64,000 nt of DNA from Burkholderia diffusa (GCF_902499115.1 NZ_CABVPN010000008.1:62001-126000), one strand, 5' to 3'. Positions 9,943 to 19,448 are shown, counted from the first letter of the stretch. The notes: generated from the letters alone by a model not told the origin. Program-made: numbers and translations.

Positions 9943-11274
9943 TCAGTCCATCGATTCGCGCGCCGTCTCGCGCAGCATCGCGACCGCGATCAGCGACAGC
10001 ACCACGCACGCGGCCACGTAACCGGCCGGCGCGAGCTTGCTGCCCGTCGTCTTCACGAGCCAGGTCGCGATCAGCTGCGCGGTGCCGCCGAAGATCGTCA
10101 CCGCGAGCGCATACGCGATCGAGATGCCCGTCGCGCGCACGTGGCGCGGCAGCGATTCGCACATCAGCGCCATTTCGGATGCCGAACCGAGCGAATAGAA
10201 CAGCAGCATCAGCGCGGTCAGCGGCAGGATCACCGGCAGCGTCGGATGATGGTTCATCAGCCAGAACGCCGGGAACAGCAGCAGGACCAGCACGCCGCGT
10301 CCGACGAAGATCGGCAGGCGCCGGCTGCCGAGGCGGTCCGACAGCCAGCCGAACAGCGGACACGTCACCAGCATCACGCAACCCGACGCCACGCCGACGA
10401 ACATCGACAGCTTCATCGGCAGCCCGAGCGTATGGATCGCATAGGTCGGCATGTAGAACGTCAGGATGTAGGTCGACACCGTTCCGCCCATCACCGTCAG
10501 CATCAGCAGCAGCACCGTGCGCGTGTGCTGCGAGAACAGCTCGCGCAGCACACCGCGTTCGATCCCGTGATGGCTGTCGCCGGGCGCATCGTCCGCGAGC
10601 CGGCGGCGCAGATACATGCCGACCGGCGCGATCAGCACGCCCACGAGGAACGGCAGGCGCCAGCCCCAGCCCTCGAGCGCGTCCTTCGTCAGCGTGTTCG
10701 ACAGCAGCGCCGCGAAGCCCGACCCCATCAACGCCGCGCCGCCCTGCGTCGCCAGCTGCCAGCTCGCGCGGAACGCGCGGTGCGACGTGCCGCCCTGCTC
10801 GATCAGCGTGGAAGTCGCCGCGCCGAACTCGCCGCCCTGCGAGAAGCCCTGCATCAGCCGCGCGCAGACCACCAGCAGCGGCGCGGCCACGCCGGCCTGC
10901 GCGTAGGTCGGCGCGATCGCGATCAGGCCGGTGCCGAGCGCCATCAGCATGATCGTCAGGTTCAGCGCGGCCTTGCGGCCCTTGCGGTCCGCATAGACGC
11001 CGAGCACGACGCTGCCGAGCGGCCGCGTGAAGAAGCCGGCGGCGAACGTCGCGACCGACAGCAGCAGCGACGTGGTCGGATCGCTCGACGGGAAGAACAG
11101 CTTGCCGATCAGCACCGCGAAAAAGCCGTACACGGTGAAATCGAAGAACTCCAGCCAGTTGCCGATCACGGCCGCCGCGATCGCGCCGCGCTTCGTGACG
11201 GCCGGTGCGCCGCGCGCATCGGTTTCGGCAGCCCCCGTCGACGCGGGGTGCAGCGCGAGATGGTCTTTCTGCAT
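9943..11274 (-). CDS. MFS metabolite:H+ symporter
   Basis: Inner-membrane transporter of 443 aa with twelve predicted hydrophobic segments. It has the hallmarks of the ShiA/KgtP/ProP branch (metabolite:H+ symporters): IGNWLEFFDFTVYGFFA in TM1, RPLGSVVLGVYADRKGRK in the loop between TM2 and TM3, and RLMQGFSQGGEFGAA in TM4. The start at 11274 has a GAGGAG RBS. It lies 56 nt downstream of the M20 amidohydrolase gene on the same strand, so the two probably form an operon in which the transporter imports the substrate of the hydrolase. It is also close to pcaF/pcaR, and an aromatic or carboxylic acid substrate is possible. The substrate itself cannot be read. Confidence 0.85.
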   Translation of the reverse strand: MQKDHLALHPASTGAAETDARGAPAVTKRGAIAAAVIGNWLEFFDFTVYGFFAVLIGKLFFPSSDPTTSLLLSVATFAAGFFTRPLGSVVLGVYADRKGRKAALNLTIMLMALGTGLIAIAPTYAQAGVAAPLLVVCARLMQGFSQGGEFGAATSTLIEQGGTSHRAFRASWQLATQGGAALMGSGFAALLSNTLTKDALEGWGWRLPFLVGVLIAPVGMYLRRRLADDAPGDSHHGIERGVLRELFSQHTRTVLLLMLTVMGGTVSTYILTFYMPTYAIHTLGLPMKLSMFVGVASGCVMLVTCPLFGWLSDRLGSRRLPIFVGRGVLVLLLFPAFWLMNHHPTLPVILPLTALMLLFYSLGSASEMALMCESLPRHVRATGISIAYALAVTIFGGTAQLIATWLVKTTGSKLAPAGYVAACVVLSLIAVAMLRETARESMD

Positions 11275-11330
11275 CGTTCGTTTCTCCTCTCAATGCGGCC
11301 GGAAGCGCCGGCCGCGCGCCGCCGCCGGGG

Positions 11331-12521
11331 TTACTGCCCGAGGTATCGCTCGACCAGACGCGTCCAGAACGCCGCGCCGATCGGCAGGTTGCGATCGTTG
11401 AAGTCGTACTTCGGGTTGTGCACCATGCAGCCGTCCTCGCCTTCGCCGTTGCCGAGCCGCACGAACGAGCCCGGCCGCTGCTGCAGCATGAACGCGAAAT
11501 CCTCGCTGCCCATCAGCAGGTCGGCCTGCTCGACCACGTGCGCGTCGCCGACCAGCTCGCGCGCGACCTGCGCAGCGAAATCCGTTTCGGCATCCGTATT
11601 GACGACGACCGGATAGCCTTCGATGTACTCGACGTGCGCGGTCGCACCGTAACTCGCGGCCTGCGACTCGGCGAGCTCGACGATGCGGCGCTTGAGCAGC
11701 GCGCGCACGTCGGGGCTGAACGACCGCACGCTGAGGTCGAGGCGCGCGCCGTTCGGGATCACGTTGTTCGCGGTGCCCGCGTGCATCGAGCCGACCGTGA
11801 CGACCGCCGGCTGCGACGGGTCGACGTTGCGCGCGACGATCGTCTGCAGCGCCATCACGATGCTCGCCGCGACGACCACCGGGTCGACCGTCAGGTGCGG
11901 CCGCGCCGCGTGGCCGCCGACGCCCTCGATCGAGATGATCGCCTTGTCGCCGGCCGACATGAACGGGCCGCGCCGCGTGAGGAACACGCCGGGCGCCGCG
12001 CCCGGATGGTTGTGCATGCCGAACACCGCATCGCACGGGAAGCGCTCGAACAGGCCGTCGTCGATCATCTTCTTCGCGCCGCTGTCGACGCCGTGCTCCT
12101 CCGCCGGCTGGAAATACAGGTGCACGGTGCCGGAGAAGTTGCGCGTCTTCGCGAGGTGTTGCGCGGCGCCGAGCAGCATCGTCGTGTGGCCGTCGTGGCC
12201 GCATGCGTGCATCTTGCCGTGCGTGCCGCTCGCGTACGGCAGGCCGGTCGCCTCCAGGATCGGCAGCGCGTCCATGTCCGCACGGATGCCGATGCTGCGC
12301 GTGCCGTCGCCGACGCGCAGCGTGCCGACCACCCCCGTCTTGCCGACCCCGCGCGTCACTTGCCAGCCCCATTGCTCGAGCTTGTCCGCGACGAGCGCGG
12401 CCGTCTCGTGCTCCTCGTACGCGAGCTCCGGATGATGGTGAATGTGGTGGCGAATCTCGCGCAGCCCGCCGGCGGCGGGCATCAGATCCTCGATTTCGGT
12501 GAATCGGACGTCGGTGGTCAT
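11331..12521 (-). CDS. M20-family amidohydrolase (hippurate hydrolase-like)
   Basis: Metal-dependent amidohydrolase of 396 aa from the ATG at 12521 with an AGGAG site. M20D features include HHIHHHPELAYEEHETA near the N-terminus, the metal-binding HACGHDGHTTMLLGAAQ, FQPAEEHGVDSGAKKMI and HNHPGAAPG. The lid/dimerisation domain begins around residue 185 (IEGVGGHAARP). Relatives hydrolyse N-acyl amino acids such as hippurate, N-acetyl-amino acids or indole-acetyl conjugates. With the co-oriented MFS gene downstream it probably forms an uptake-and-cleavage unit for a small N-acyl compound (inference). Confidence 0.88.
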   Translation of the reverse strand: MTTDVRFTEIEDLMPAAGGLREIRHHIHHHPELAYEEHETAALVADKLEQWGWQVTRGVGKTGVVGTLRVGDGTRSIGIRADMDALPILEATGLPYASGTHGKMHACGHDGHTTMLLGAAQHLAKTRNFSGTVHLYFQPAEEHGVDSGAKKMIDDGLFERFPCDAVFGMHNHPGAAPGVFLTRRGPFMSAGDKAIISIEGVGGHAARPHLTVDPVVVAASIVMALQTIVARNVDPSQPAVVTVGSMHAGTANNVIPNGARLDLSVRSFSPDVRALLKRRIVELAESQAASYGATAHVEYIEGYPVVVNTDAETDFAAQVARELVGDAHVVEQADLLMGSEDFAFMLQQRPGSFVRLGNGEGEDGCMVHNPKYDFNDRNLPIGAAFWTRLVERYLGQ

Positions 12522-13031
12522 CAAGCGGCTCCTGCTGATCGTCAGCGTGTCAGCCGCACGCGAACGGTTGCGTGCGGGAAAGCGAGCCACTATAGCGAGC
12601 CGATATCGGTTCAATAAGATGCGGAATTTTTCACCGCGATAAGATTTATTAATCAGGGTTAGTACGGGCACGGCGGAGGCCACTTCGCGTCCCGACCTCG
12701 TCGGCGCTTGTGTGATGCCCCTCGCAAACAAGCGCTGCTGGAGATTGCGTCTACCGGCTGCGTGGCCTCGGCACGAAAGGCATGAATTGGCCGAACGATC
12801 AAAAGAGAAGCGCGGGATGAAAAGAAGTAATTTTCTTTACAATCATGGCCTTGGACCATCACGCAGGGAAGCACGTCATCCCGCGCGCCGACGAACCGAT
12901 CGGCGGCAAGGTGCGCGGCCGCATCGTCGTGGACGTCAGCGCACGACGCCGGCAACGGCCATCCGTCGATTCGATTCAGGCCGGCGGCTCGTGCGTCGAG
13001 ACCGCGCGTACCACTTTATCCAGGAGACCTC
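12522..13031. other. Divergent intergenic region
   Basis: About 510 bp between the M20 gene (leftward) and the AhpD-like gene (rightward). It must contain both promoters. The left part (12590-12660) and the stretch around 12815-12850 are AT-rich. Overlapping frames here lack family resemblance, and I see no gene. Confidence 0.5.
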
Positions 13032-13610
13032 ATGACCGCTGCAGACAACGCGCCCGTCAGCCGCTTTCCCGTGCCGGCACTCGAAGACCTGCCCGACGAC
13101 ATTCGCGAACGGATCGCGACCGTCCAGGAGAAATCGGGCTTCGTCCCGAACGTATTCCTCACGCTCGCGCATCGCCCGGACGAGTTTCGCGCGTTCATGG
13201 CATACCACGATGCGCTGATGGACAAGCCGGGCAACCTCACCAAGGCCGAACGCGAGATGATCGTCGTGGCCACCAGCAGCGTGAACCAGTGTCAGTACTG
13301 CGTGATCGCGCACGGCGCGATCCTGCGCATTCGCGCGAAGGATCCGCTGATCGCCGACCAGGTCGCGATAAACTATCGCAAGGCCGACATCACCGCGCGA
13401 CAGAAGGCGATGCTCGACTTCGCGATGAAGGTTTCGCAGACCGCGCACCAGGTGGGCGAAGCGGACTTCGATACGCTGAAGTCGCATGGCTTCACCGACG
13501 AGGACGCCTGGGACATCGCGGCGATCTCGGCGTTCTTCGGGATGTCGAATCGCATCGCGAACGTGACCAACATGCGGCCCAACGCGGAGTTCTACGCGCT
13601 AGGGCGCTGA
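13032..13610 (+). CDS. Peroxidase-related AhpD-like protein
   Basis: Protein of 192 aa of the carboxymuconolactone decarboxylase/AhpD superfamily, uncharacterised peroxidase-related subgroup. It contains the redox motif CQYC followed by IAHGA (about residues 97-105), which in AhpD forms the CxxC plus histidine proton-relay site. The LTKAEREMIVVATSSVNQC helix and the KADITARQKAMLDFAMKVS segment are also typical. It may act as a thiol-dependent alkylhydroperoxidase, but no partner peroxiredoxin or reductase is adjacent. The start has an AGGAG ribosome site. Confidence 0.82.
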   Translation: MTAADNAPVSRFPVPALEDLPDDIRERIATVQEKSGFVPNVFLTLAHRPDEFRAFMAYHDALMDKPGNLTKAEREMIVVATSSVNQCQYCVIAHGAILRIRAKDPLIADQVAINYRKADITARQKAMLDFAMKVSQTAHQVGEADFDTLKSHGFTDEDAWDIAAISAFFGMSNRIANVTNMRPNAEFYALGR

Positions 13611-13738
13611 GGGCGGCCGGCAACGGCGATCGTGATCGAAGACCGGCGTGCATGCGACCGGGCGTCATCCGGTCGCCGCGCGTCGGCGGGGCGTCGGCGC
13701 CGCGCTCGAGCGAACCCGCGCTGCCCCGGCTCCCAGAC

Positions 13739-14614
13739 TTACCCGACCTTCTTCAACGCCTGCAGTCCCTCCGGCAACTTCGCGTCCGGGAACATCGTCG
13801 ACAGCGTCGTATCGCGCCACCGCGCCGCCTCCTCTGCACGCTGCGCTTCCGCCTGCTCGCACACGAACAGCGCATCGCCGCCGAGCAGCAGACGCATCGG
13901 CACGTCGTCGCGACGCGACAACTCGACGATCAGCTTCGCGATCCGCGCCGGATCGCCGACCTCGTGGCCGCCGTACGCGCCGAGCAATTCGAGAATCTTC
14001 CCGACCGACGGCTGATAGTCGGGCAGCAGGCCGTCGACCTCGCGCTTCGCCTGCGCGGCCCATTCGGTGCGCATCCCGCCCGGCTCCAGCGTGCAGACGC
14101 GCACGCCGAACGGCGCGACTTCCTTCGACAGCACGTCGCTGAACCCGCCGACCGCCCACTTCGCGGCCTGATACGCGGACAGCCCGGGCGTCGACGTGCG
14201 CCCGCCGACCGACGACACCTGGAAGATGTGGCCCGCGCGCTGCGCACGCATCGTCGGCAGCACCGCGCGCGTCAGGTTGACCACGCCGAACAGGTTCGTT
14301 TCGATCTGGTCGCGGAAGTCATCGGCGCCGATCTGCTCGAACGGCGCCGTATGACCGTAGCCCGCGTTGTTCACCAGCACGTCGATGCGGCCGAACGCGT
14401 CGCGGGCAGCCGCAACCGCATGCGCGGCTGCCGCTGCGTCGGTCACGTCGAGTTCAATCGGCAGCAGCCGGTCGCCGTACCGTTCTTCCAGATCCGCGAG
14501 CCGCGCGGGATCGCGCGCACCGGCCGCCAGACGATCGCCCGCCGCCAGCACCGCTTCCGCGATCGAGCGCCCCAGGCCGCGTGCGGCCCCTGTTACCAGC
14601 CAGACTTTCGACAT
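13739..14614 (-). CDS. Short-chain dehydrogenase/reductase
   Basis: Classical SDR of 291 aa from the ATG at 14614 (GAGGAG RBS). The nucleotide site TGAARGLGRSIAEAV lies at the N-terminus, NNAG near residue 85, and the catalytic serine/tyrosine/lysine in SSVGG and YQAAK around 135-160. NADP preference is suggested by the arginine in AGARDP after the second strand. Substrate unknown. A 12-bp sequence just upstream is repeated at the promoter of the nearby TetR gene, so this SDR is probably repressed by that regulator. Confidence 0.88.
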   Translation of the reverse strand: MSKVWLVTGAARGLGRSIAEAVLAAGDRLAAGARDPARLADLEERYGDRLLPIELDVTDAAAAAHAVAAARDAFGRIDVLVNNAGYGHTAPFEQIGADDFRDQIETNLFGVVNLTRAVLPTMRAQRAGHIFQVSSVGGRTSTPGLSAYQAAKWAVGGFSDVLSKEVAPFGVRVCTLEPGGMRTEWAAQAKREVDGLLPDYQPSVGKILELLGAYGGHEVGDPARIAKLIVELSRRDDVPMRLLLGGDALFVCEQAEAQRAEEAARWRDTTLSTMFPDAKLPEGLQALKKVG

Positions 14615-14657
14615 TTTCCACTCCTCGACAAGGTTGAAATCGCAAAATGAACGATTA

Positions 14658-14669
14658 CTCACTCATTAA
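14658..14669. promoter_or_regulatory. TetR-type half-operator upstream of the SDR gene
   Basis: CTCACTCATTAA (14658-14669) is the exact reverse complement of TTAATGAGTGAG at the promoter of the TetR gene (15404-15415). It lies about 45-55 nt upstream of the SDR start, where a repressor could act. Confidence 0.55.
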
Positions 14670-14813
14670 TATGGGCGCTGAAACGGTGACTTTCACCGTG
14701 CCGCGCCCTGCCTGAAACCGCCTTCCGCCGCGGCGGATGCGCCCGAACCGAACGCGCCGCCAATCACCCGTCTCCCGCCGTCCGCCAGGCCGCCCGCCCG
14801 GCGAGCCGTCCAC

Positions 14814-15392
14814 TCATACCGCGTGCAACACGGCCCACAGCGCACGAAACCCCGCTTCCCGGTATCCGTCGGCCAGCGCCGGATCGCGCGCGATCGATTC
14901 CATCGCCGTTTCCGCGATCGACGTGAACAGCGCCGCGCAGAACGCGTGCGCGTCGTCGGCCTTCAGCCCGCCCGCAGCCGCAACCTGCGCGCGCAGCAGC
15001 GAGCTGATCGCGCCGAACCCTTCGCCCCCGGCCGCGCGATGCGCGTCGTCGATGCGGCCACTCACGCCGAGCTGCTGCAGCGCGCGGCGCCCGTCCGGAT
15101 TCGCGACGCCCCACGACACATAGCCGTTCCACGCATGCCGCATCGCCTGTTCGGCCGGCGCGTGTTCCGGAAACCCGGTCATCATCGCCTCGCGCATGTC
15201 GGCCTTCAGGCTCAGGTACAGCGCATTCAGCAGCGCATCCTTGGTCTCGAAATAGGTAAACACCGTGCCTTCCGCGACGCCGGCGAGCCGGGCAATGCGC
15301 GCGGTGGTCGCGCTCGCGCCGTCCTCCGCGAGCGCGCGGGCGGCGGCGGCGAGGATGGCGTCGTGCTTGTCGGGACTGCGCGGTCGGGCCAC
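14814..15392 (-). CDS. TetR-family transcriptional repressor
   Basis: Protein of 192 aa. It starts at the GTG at 15392, 7 nt after AAGGA, giving (M)ARPRSPDKHDAILAAAAR. The N-terminal helix-turn-helix spans about residues 10-60 (SATTARIARLAGVAEGTVF, YFETKDALLNALYL). The C-terminal ligand domain is not assignable to a subfamily. It lies downstream of the SDR gene's promoter region on the same strand, about 150 bp away, and both genes carry the same 12-bp element, so autoregulation plus control of the SDR is the simplest model. Confidence 0.88.
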   Translation of the reverse strand: MARPRSPDKHDAILAAAARALAEDGASATTARIARLAGVAEGTVFTYFETKDALLNALYLSLKADMREAMMTGFPEHAPAEQAMRHAWNGYVSWGVANPDGRRALQQLGVSGRIDDAHRAAGGEGFGAISSLLRAQVAAAGGLKADDAHAFCAALFTSIAETAMESIARDPALADGYREAGFRALWAVLHAV

Positions 15393-15403
15393 GTTCGATT
15401 CCT

Positions 15404-15421
15404 TTAATGAGTGAGCGCTCA
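15404..15421. promoter_or_regulatory. TetR operator at its own promoter
   Basis: TTAATGAGTGAGCGCTCA contains the perfect palindrome TGAGCGCTCA (15412-15421) and the 12-mer TTAATGAGTGAG shared with the SDR promoter. It sits just upstream of the GTG start of the TetR gene. Confidence 0.55.
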
Positions 15422-15594
15422 ATCATAATTACAACATGCGTGCCATGCAAGCGCTGTTACAACACGGGAACACATACACAATCGATCAAAAGCGTGCACT
15501 ATTAGCGTTTTCACGTACTGGCGCGCCAACGAACCGGCGCCCGGCGCTTCGACGTTCGTTCCACGCTCACACCGCTTCAGACCGCGATCCACTC

Positions 15595-17070
15595 ATGACG
15601 AATAAGCCCAACCAGACCGAAGCCGACCAGCCCGTCGACATGATCATCTTCGGCGGCGGCGGCGACCTGGCCGCCCGCAAGCTGTTGCCCGCGCTGTACA
15701 TGGCGCACCTGCACTGCAACCTGCCGCCGGAGACGCGCATCATCGCGGTCGGCCGGCGCGACTGGGGCATCGACGGCTATCGCAAGTTCATGGACGAGCA
15801 ATCGCGCCCGTTCATCGACGACAAGGCGTTCGACGCCGACGCATGGGCCCGCTTCCTCGACCTGTTCAAGTACGTGCTGATCGACGTGAACGCGCCGGAA
15901 GACTACGCACGGCTCGCCGACGCGGCGCGCGGCGATGCGATCCGCGTGTTCTACCTGTCGACGTCGCCGGAGCTGTTCACGACGATCTGCGACAACCTGT
16001 CGGCCGCGCACCTCGTCGATGCGCGCTCGCGCGTCGTCCTCGAAAAGCCGCTCGGCCACGATCTCGCGTCGGCGCAGGCGATCAACGATGCGGTCGGCAA
16101 GCATTTCGCGGAATCGCAGATCTACCGGATCGACCATTACCTCGGCAAGGAAACCGTGCAGAACCTGATGGTGCTGCGCTTCGGCAACCCGATCTTCGGG
16201 CCGCTGTGGCAGGCGCCGAGCATCCGCAGCGTGCAGATCACGGTGGCGGAGACGGTCGGCGTCGGCAGCCGCGCGGGCTTCTACGACCATACCGGCGCGC
16301 TGCGCGACATGGTGCAGAATCACCTGCTGCAACTGCTGTGCATCGTCGCGATGGAACCGCCGGTGTCGCTCGACCCGGACGCGGTGCGCGACGAGAAGCT
16401 GAAGGTGCTGCGCTCGCTGCGGCCGATGGCGCTGTCGGACGTCGCGCGCGACACGGTGCGCGGCCAGTACACGGCCGGCGCGGTCGACGGACAGCCGGTC
16501 AAGGGCTATCTCGAGGAGGACAACGTGCCGGCGGACAGCCACGCGGAAACCTTCGTCGCGCTGCGCGCGCACATCAACAACTGGCGCTGGGCGAACGTGC
16601 CGTTCTTCCTGCGCACCGGCAAGCGGCTGCAGCGCCGCCAGTCGGAAATCGTGATCGAGTTCGCGGACATGCCGTTCTCGATCATCCCGAGCGGCCCGCG
16701 CCACTACAGCAACCGCCTCGTGATCCAGCTCCAGCCGGAAGAGTCGATCCAGTTGCAGATGCTCGCGAAGGAGCCGGGCAGCGGGATGAAGATGGTGCCC
16801 GTGAGCCTGAACCTCGACCTGCAGCAGGCGATTCCGGAGCGGCGCGCGGAAGCGTACGAACGGCTGCTGATCGACGTGATCCGCGGCCGCCTCACGCACT
16901 TCATGCGCCGCGACGAGCTCGAAGCCGCATGGTCGTGGGTCGAACCGATCCTCGACGGCTGGAAGCAGCTCGGCGATCGCCCGCGCCTCTACACCGCGGG
17001 CACGTTCGGACCGGCGGCATCGTCGGCGCTGCTGGCGCGCGACAACATGTCGTGGTCTGAGGAAGCGTAA
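15595..17070 (+). CDS. zwf: Glucose-6-phosphate 1-dehydrogenase
   Basis: Oxidises glucose 6-phosphate to 6-phosphogluconolactone with NAD(P)+, the entry to the pentose phosphate and Entner-Doudoroff routes. The protein is 491 aa from the ATG at 15595 (MTNKPNQTEADQP). An N-terminal dinucleotide fold carries GGGGDLAARKLLPALY, EKPLGHDL marks the substrate region, and RIDHYLGKE contains the active-site histidine region. FFLRTGKRL and the long C-terminal domain are intact. The upstream in-frame extension (15436-15594) looks non-coding. It stands alone here: pgl, edd and the glucose regulator are not adjacent. Confidence 0.95.
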   Translation: MTNKPNQTEADQPVDMIIFGGGGDLAARKLLPALYMAHLHCNLPPETRIIAVGRRDWGIDGYRKFMDEQSRPFIDDKAFDADAWARFLDLFKYVLIDVNAPEDYARLADAARGDAIRVFYLSTSPELFTTICDNLSAAHLVDARSRVVLEKPLGHDLASAQAINDAVGKHFAESQIYRIDHYLGKETVQNLMVLRFGNPIFGPLWQAPSIRSVQITVAETVGVGSRAGFYDHTGALRDMVQNHLLQLLCIVAMEPPVSLDPDAVRDEKLKVLRSLRPMALSDVARDTVRGQYTAGAVDGQPVKGYLEEDNVPADSHAETFVALRAHINNWRWANVPFFLRTGKRLQRRQSEIVIEFADMPFSIIPSGPRHYSNRLVIQLQPEESIQLQMLAKEPGSGMKMVPVSLNLDLQQAIPERRAEAYERLLIDVIRGRLTHFMRRDELEAAWSWVEPILDGWKQLGDRPRLYTAGTFGPAASSALLARDNMSWSEEA

Positions 17071-17171
17071 GCCTTGCACGACGGTGTGCCCGCGGCGCAA
17101 GCGCCGTGCGGCACGCCGGGTCACGCCGGCGCCCGAAGCCGGTCGCCCGCTGCCCTTCCAGCGCGCCGCCG

Positions 17172-18116
17172 TTACAGCGGCCCCATCCACGCAGCCTTGC
17201 GCCGCGTCGACCCATCGCTGCCGCTGCTCCCGCCGCCCAGCACCTCGATCATGTAATCGACGAACGACGCGATCCGCGACGAGATCGCAGTGTTCCGGTA
17301 ATACACCGCGTTGATCGGCTGCTCGACCTCGAGCGTCTGCCGCGCGAGCACCTGCACGAGCCGGCCGGCCTCGCGATCCTGCGCGGTCATGAAGTCCGAC
17401 AGGCACACCACGCCCGCCCCCTCCAGCGCGAGCTGCCGCAGCGTCTCGCCGCTCGACGACCAGATGCCGGGCTCGATGCGGCTCGGCTCGCCGTCCGCGC
17501 CGAGGATCGGCCACACGTTCAGCGATTCGGGCTGCGTGAAGCCGAGCAGCGTGTGCTTGCCGAGATCCTCCACCTTGCGCGGCTGGCCGTGCGCTTCGAT
17601 GTACGCGGGGCTCGCGAGGATGCGCAACCGGCTGTTGCCGATTCGCCGGCTGTGCAGCGTCGAATCCTTCAGGCGGCCGATCCGGATCGCGACGTCGGTG
17701 CGCCGCTCGAGCAGGTCGATGATCCCCTCGTTGCTGTTCAGCTCCAGCTCGACCTTCGGAAAGCGTTCACGGTAGCCGCGCACGAGCGGCACGATCACAT
17801 GCAGCATGAACGGTGTCGCGGCGTCGACGCGCAGCCGCCCCGACGGCATCTCGCGCCGCGCGAGCATCTGCTCCTCGGCGTTCTCGACCGATTCGATGAT
17901 CGCGCGCGCATCCTGCAGGAACGCGCGCCCCTCTTCGGTCAGTTCGAGCCGGCGCGTGGTCCGGCGCAGCAGCGTGGTCTTCAGCTTCTCCTCGAGCCGC
18001 GCAAGCGTGCGGCTCGCCGCCGACACGGTGACGTCGAGCTGCTGCGCGGCGGCGGTGATCGAGCCGGTGTGGACCACGGCGGCAAAGGCCTGGAGTTCGT
18101 CGAGCGTGATTTTCAT
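17172..18116 (-). CDS. LysR-family regulator of the adjacent oxidoreductase operon
   Basis: LysR-type transcription factor of 314 aa from the ATG at 18116. The N-terminal winged helix (MKITLDELQAFAAVVHTGS, ITAAAQQLDVTVSAASRTLA) is followed by a periplasmic-binding-like effector domain. It is divergent from the MFS gene at 18218. The 100-bp gap holds a TTGA-N7-TCAA element and a 14-bp palindrome, and a near-identical element recurs at 20791 upstream of the aldo/keto reductase gene. This suggests that it controls both transcription units. The inducer is unknown; the target enzymes point to aldehydes, enones or quinones. Confidence 0.88.
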   Translation of the reverse strand: MKITLDELQAFAAVVHTGSITAAAQQLDVTVSAASRTLARLEEKLKTTLLRRTTRRLELTEEGRAFLQDARAIIESVENAEEQMLARREMPSGRLRVDAATPFMLHVIVPLVRGYRERFPKVELELNSNEGIIDLLERRTDVAIRIGRLKDSTLHSRRIGNSRLRILASPAYIEAHGQPRKVEDLGKHTLLGFTQPESLNVWPILGADGEPSRIEPGIWSSSGETLRQLALEGAGVVCLSDFMTAQDREAGRLVQVLARQTLEVEQPINAVYYRNTAISSRIASFVDYMIEVLGGGSSGSDGSTRRKAAWMGPL

Positions 18117-18118
18117 TG

Positions 18119-18154
18119 TTGACCTGAAATCAAAACAATTTGGTTTATAAACCA
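18119..18154. promoter_or_regulatory. LysR-type operator in the divergent LysR/MFS promoter
   Basis: TTGACCTGAAATCAAAA (18119-18135) has the TTGA-N7-TCAA architecture of LysR sites, and TGGTTTATAAACCA (18141-18154) is a perfect 14-bp palindrome that includes a possible -10 sequence. The first element matches a site at 20792-20808 in 14 of 17 positions. Confidence 0.55.
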
Positions 18155-18217
18155 GTTTTTCAGCAAAAGTAAAGGCGGCACACTGCGATCCATTCTTACT
18201 GGAACCTGGATCCCGCC

Positions 18218-19420
18218 ATGCCACTCGCCCTGCTTGCGCTGACCATCAGCGCCTTTGCCATCGGCACGACCGAATTCGTGATCGTCGGGCTGATCCCGAC
18301 GATCGGCGCCGATCTCGGCGTCAGCCTGCCGTCGGCCGGCCTGCTCGTCAGCCTCTACGCGCTGAGCGTCGCGATCGGCGCGCCGCTCCTCACCGCGCTC
18401 ACCGGCCGCGTGCCGCGCAAAACGCTGCTCGTCGCGCTGATGGCGCTGTTCACGATCGGCAACCTCGTCGCCTGGCAGGCGCCGGGCTACGAATCGCTGA
18501 TCGTCGCGCGCGTGCTCACCGGCCTTGCGCACGGCGTGTTCTTCTCGGTCGGCTCGATCATCGCGACCACGCTCGTGCCAAAGGACAAGGCCGCCAGCGC
18601 AATCGCGACGATGTTCAGCGGCATGACCGTCGCGTTCGTCGCCGGCATCCCGCTCGGCACCTTCATCGGTCAGCACTTCGGCTGGCGCGCGACGTTCCTG
18701 ATCGTCGCGCTGTTCGGCTTCGTCGCGTTCCTCGGCGCCGTGGCCTTCGTGCCGCGCGGCCTTCCGCGGACGCCGCCGGCGCCGCTCGCCCGTCAGTTCC
18801 GCGTGCTGGCCCAGCCGCGCCTGCTGCTCGTCTATGCGATGACGGCGGTCGGCTACGGCGGCTCGCTGATCGCGTTCACCTACATGGCACCGCTGCTCGA
18901 ACAGATCGCCGGCTTCACGCCGTCGCAGGTCAGCCTCGTGCTCGTCGGCTACGGCGTGTCGGTCGCGTTCGGCAACGTGTGGGGCGGCAAACTCGCCGAC
19001 CGCGTCGGCCCGGTCAAGGCGCTCAAGCAGATCTTCCTGCTGCTCGCGATCGTGCTGCTCGCACTGACCTTCACGGTGCACGTGAAGTGGCTCGCGGTGC
19101 TGACGATGCTCGCGTGGGGCGCGGTCGCATTCGGCAACGTGCCGGGCCTGCAGGTGTACGTCGTCAAGCAGGCGCGCCACTTCGCGCCGGACGCCACCGA
19201 CGTTGCATCGGGCTTCAACATCGCCGCGTTCAACCTCGGCGTCGCCGGCGGCTCGTCGCTCGGCGGCCTGATCGTCGCGAACGTCGGCCTCGGCCACACG
19301 CCGTGGATCGCCGCCGTCGTCACGCTCGGCGCGTTCGCGCTGACCGCGCTGAGCGGCCGCCTCGATCGCGGCCAGGGCCTGCCCGAACGCACGGCCGAAC
19401 CCGTCGAACTCGCCCATTGA
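18218..19420 (+). CDS. MFS efflux transporter (DHA1 family)
   Basis: Inner-membrane drug:H+ antiporter-type protein of 400 aa with about twelve transmembrane segments. TM1 carries FAIGTTEFVIVGLIPTI, typical of the AraJ/YdhP/NepI branch of DHA1 pumps, and the loop after TM2 has TALTGRVPRKTLL. It is the first gene of a rightward run of six and is divergent from the LysR regulator. It probably exports a toxic small molecule or product that the co-transcribed reductases act on. The substrate cannot be read. Confidence 0.88.
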   Translation: MPLALLALTISAFAIGTTEFVIVGLIPTIGADLGVSLPSAGLLVSLYALSVAIGAPLLTALTGRVPRKTLLVALMALFTIGNLVAWQAPGYESLIVARVLTGLAHGVFFSVGSIIATTLVPKDKAASAIATMFSGMTVAFVAGIPLGTFIGQHFGWRATFLIVALFGFVAFLGAVAFVPRGLPRTPPAPLARQFRVLAQPRLLLVYAMTAVGYGGSLIAFTYMAPLLEQIAGFTPSQVSLVLVGYGVSVAFGNVWGGKLADRVGPVKALKQIFLLLAIVLLALTFTVHVKWLAVLTMLAWGAVAFGNVPGLQVYVVKQARHFAPDATDVASGFNIAAFNLGVAGGSSLGGLIVANVGLGHTPWIAAVVTLGAFALTALSGRLDRGQGLPERTAEPVELAH

Positions 19421-19448
19421 ACGTCACTTTCTGCAGGAGCCGCACAGC

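Noticed and set aside
10141..11616. Plus-strand open frame of 491 aa opposite the MFS gene
   Set aside because: Gln/Arg/His-rich composition typical of an antisense frame; the MFS gene on the other strand is clear.
12845..14650. Plus-strand open frame of 601 aa
   Set aside because: It overlaps two clear genes (AhpD-like and SDR) in wrong frames and has no domain.
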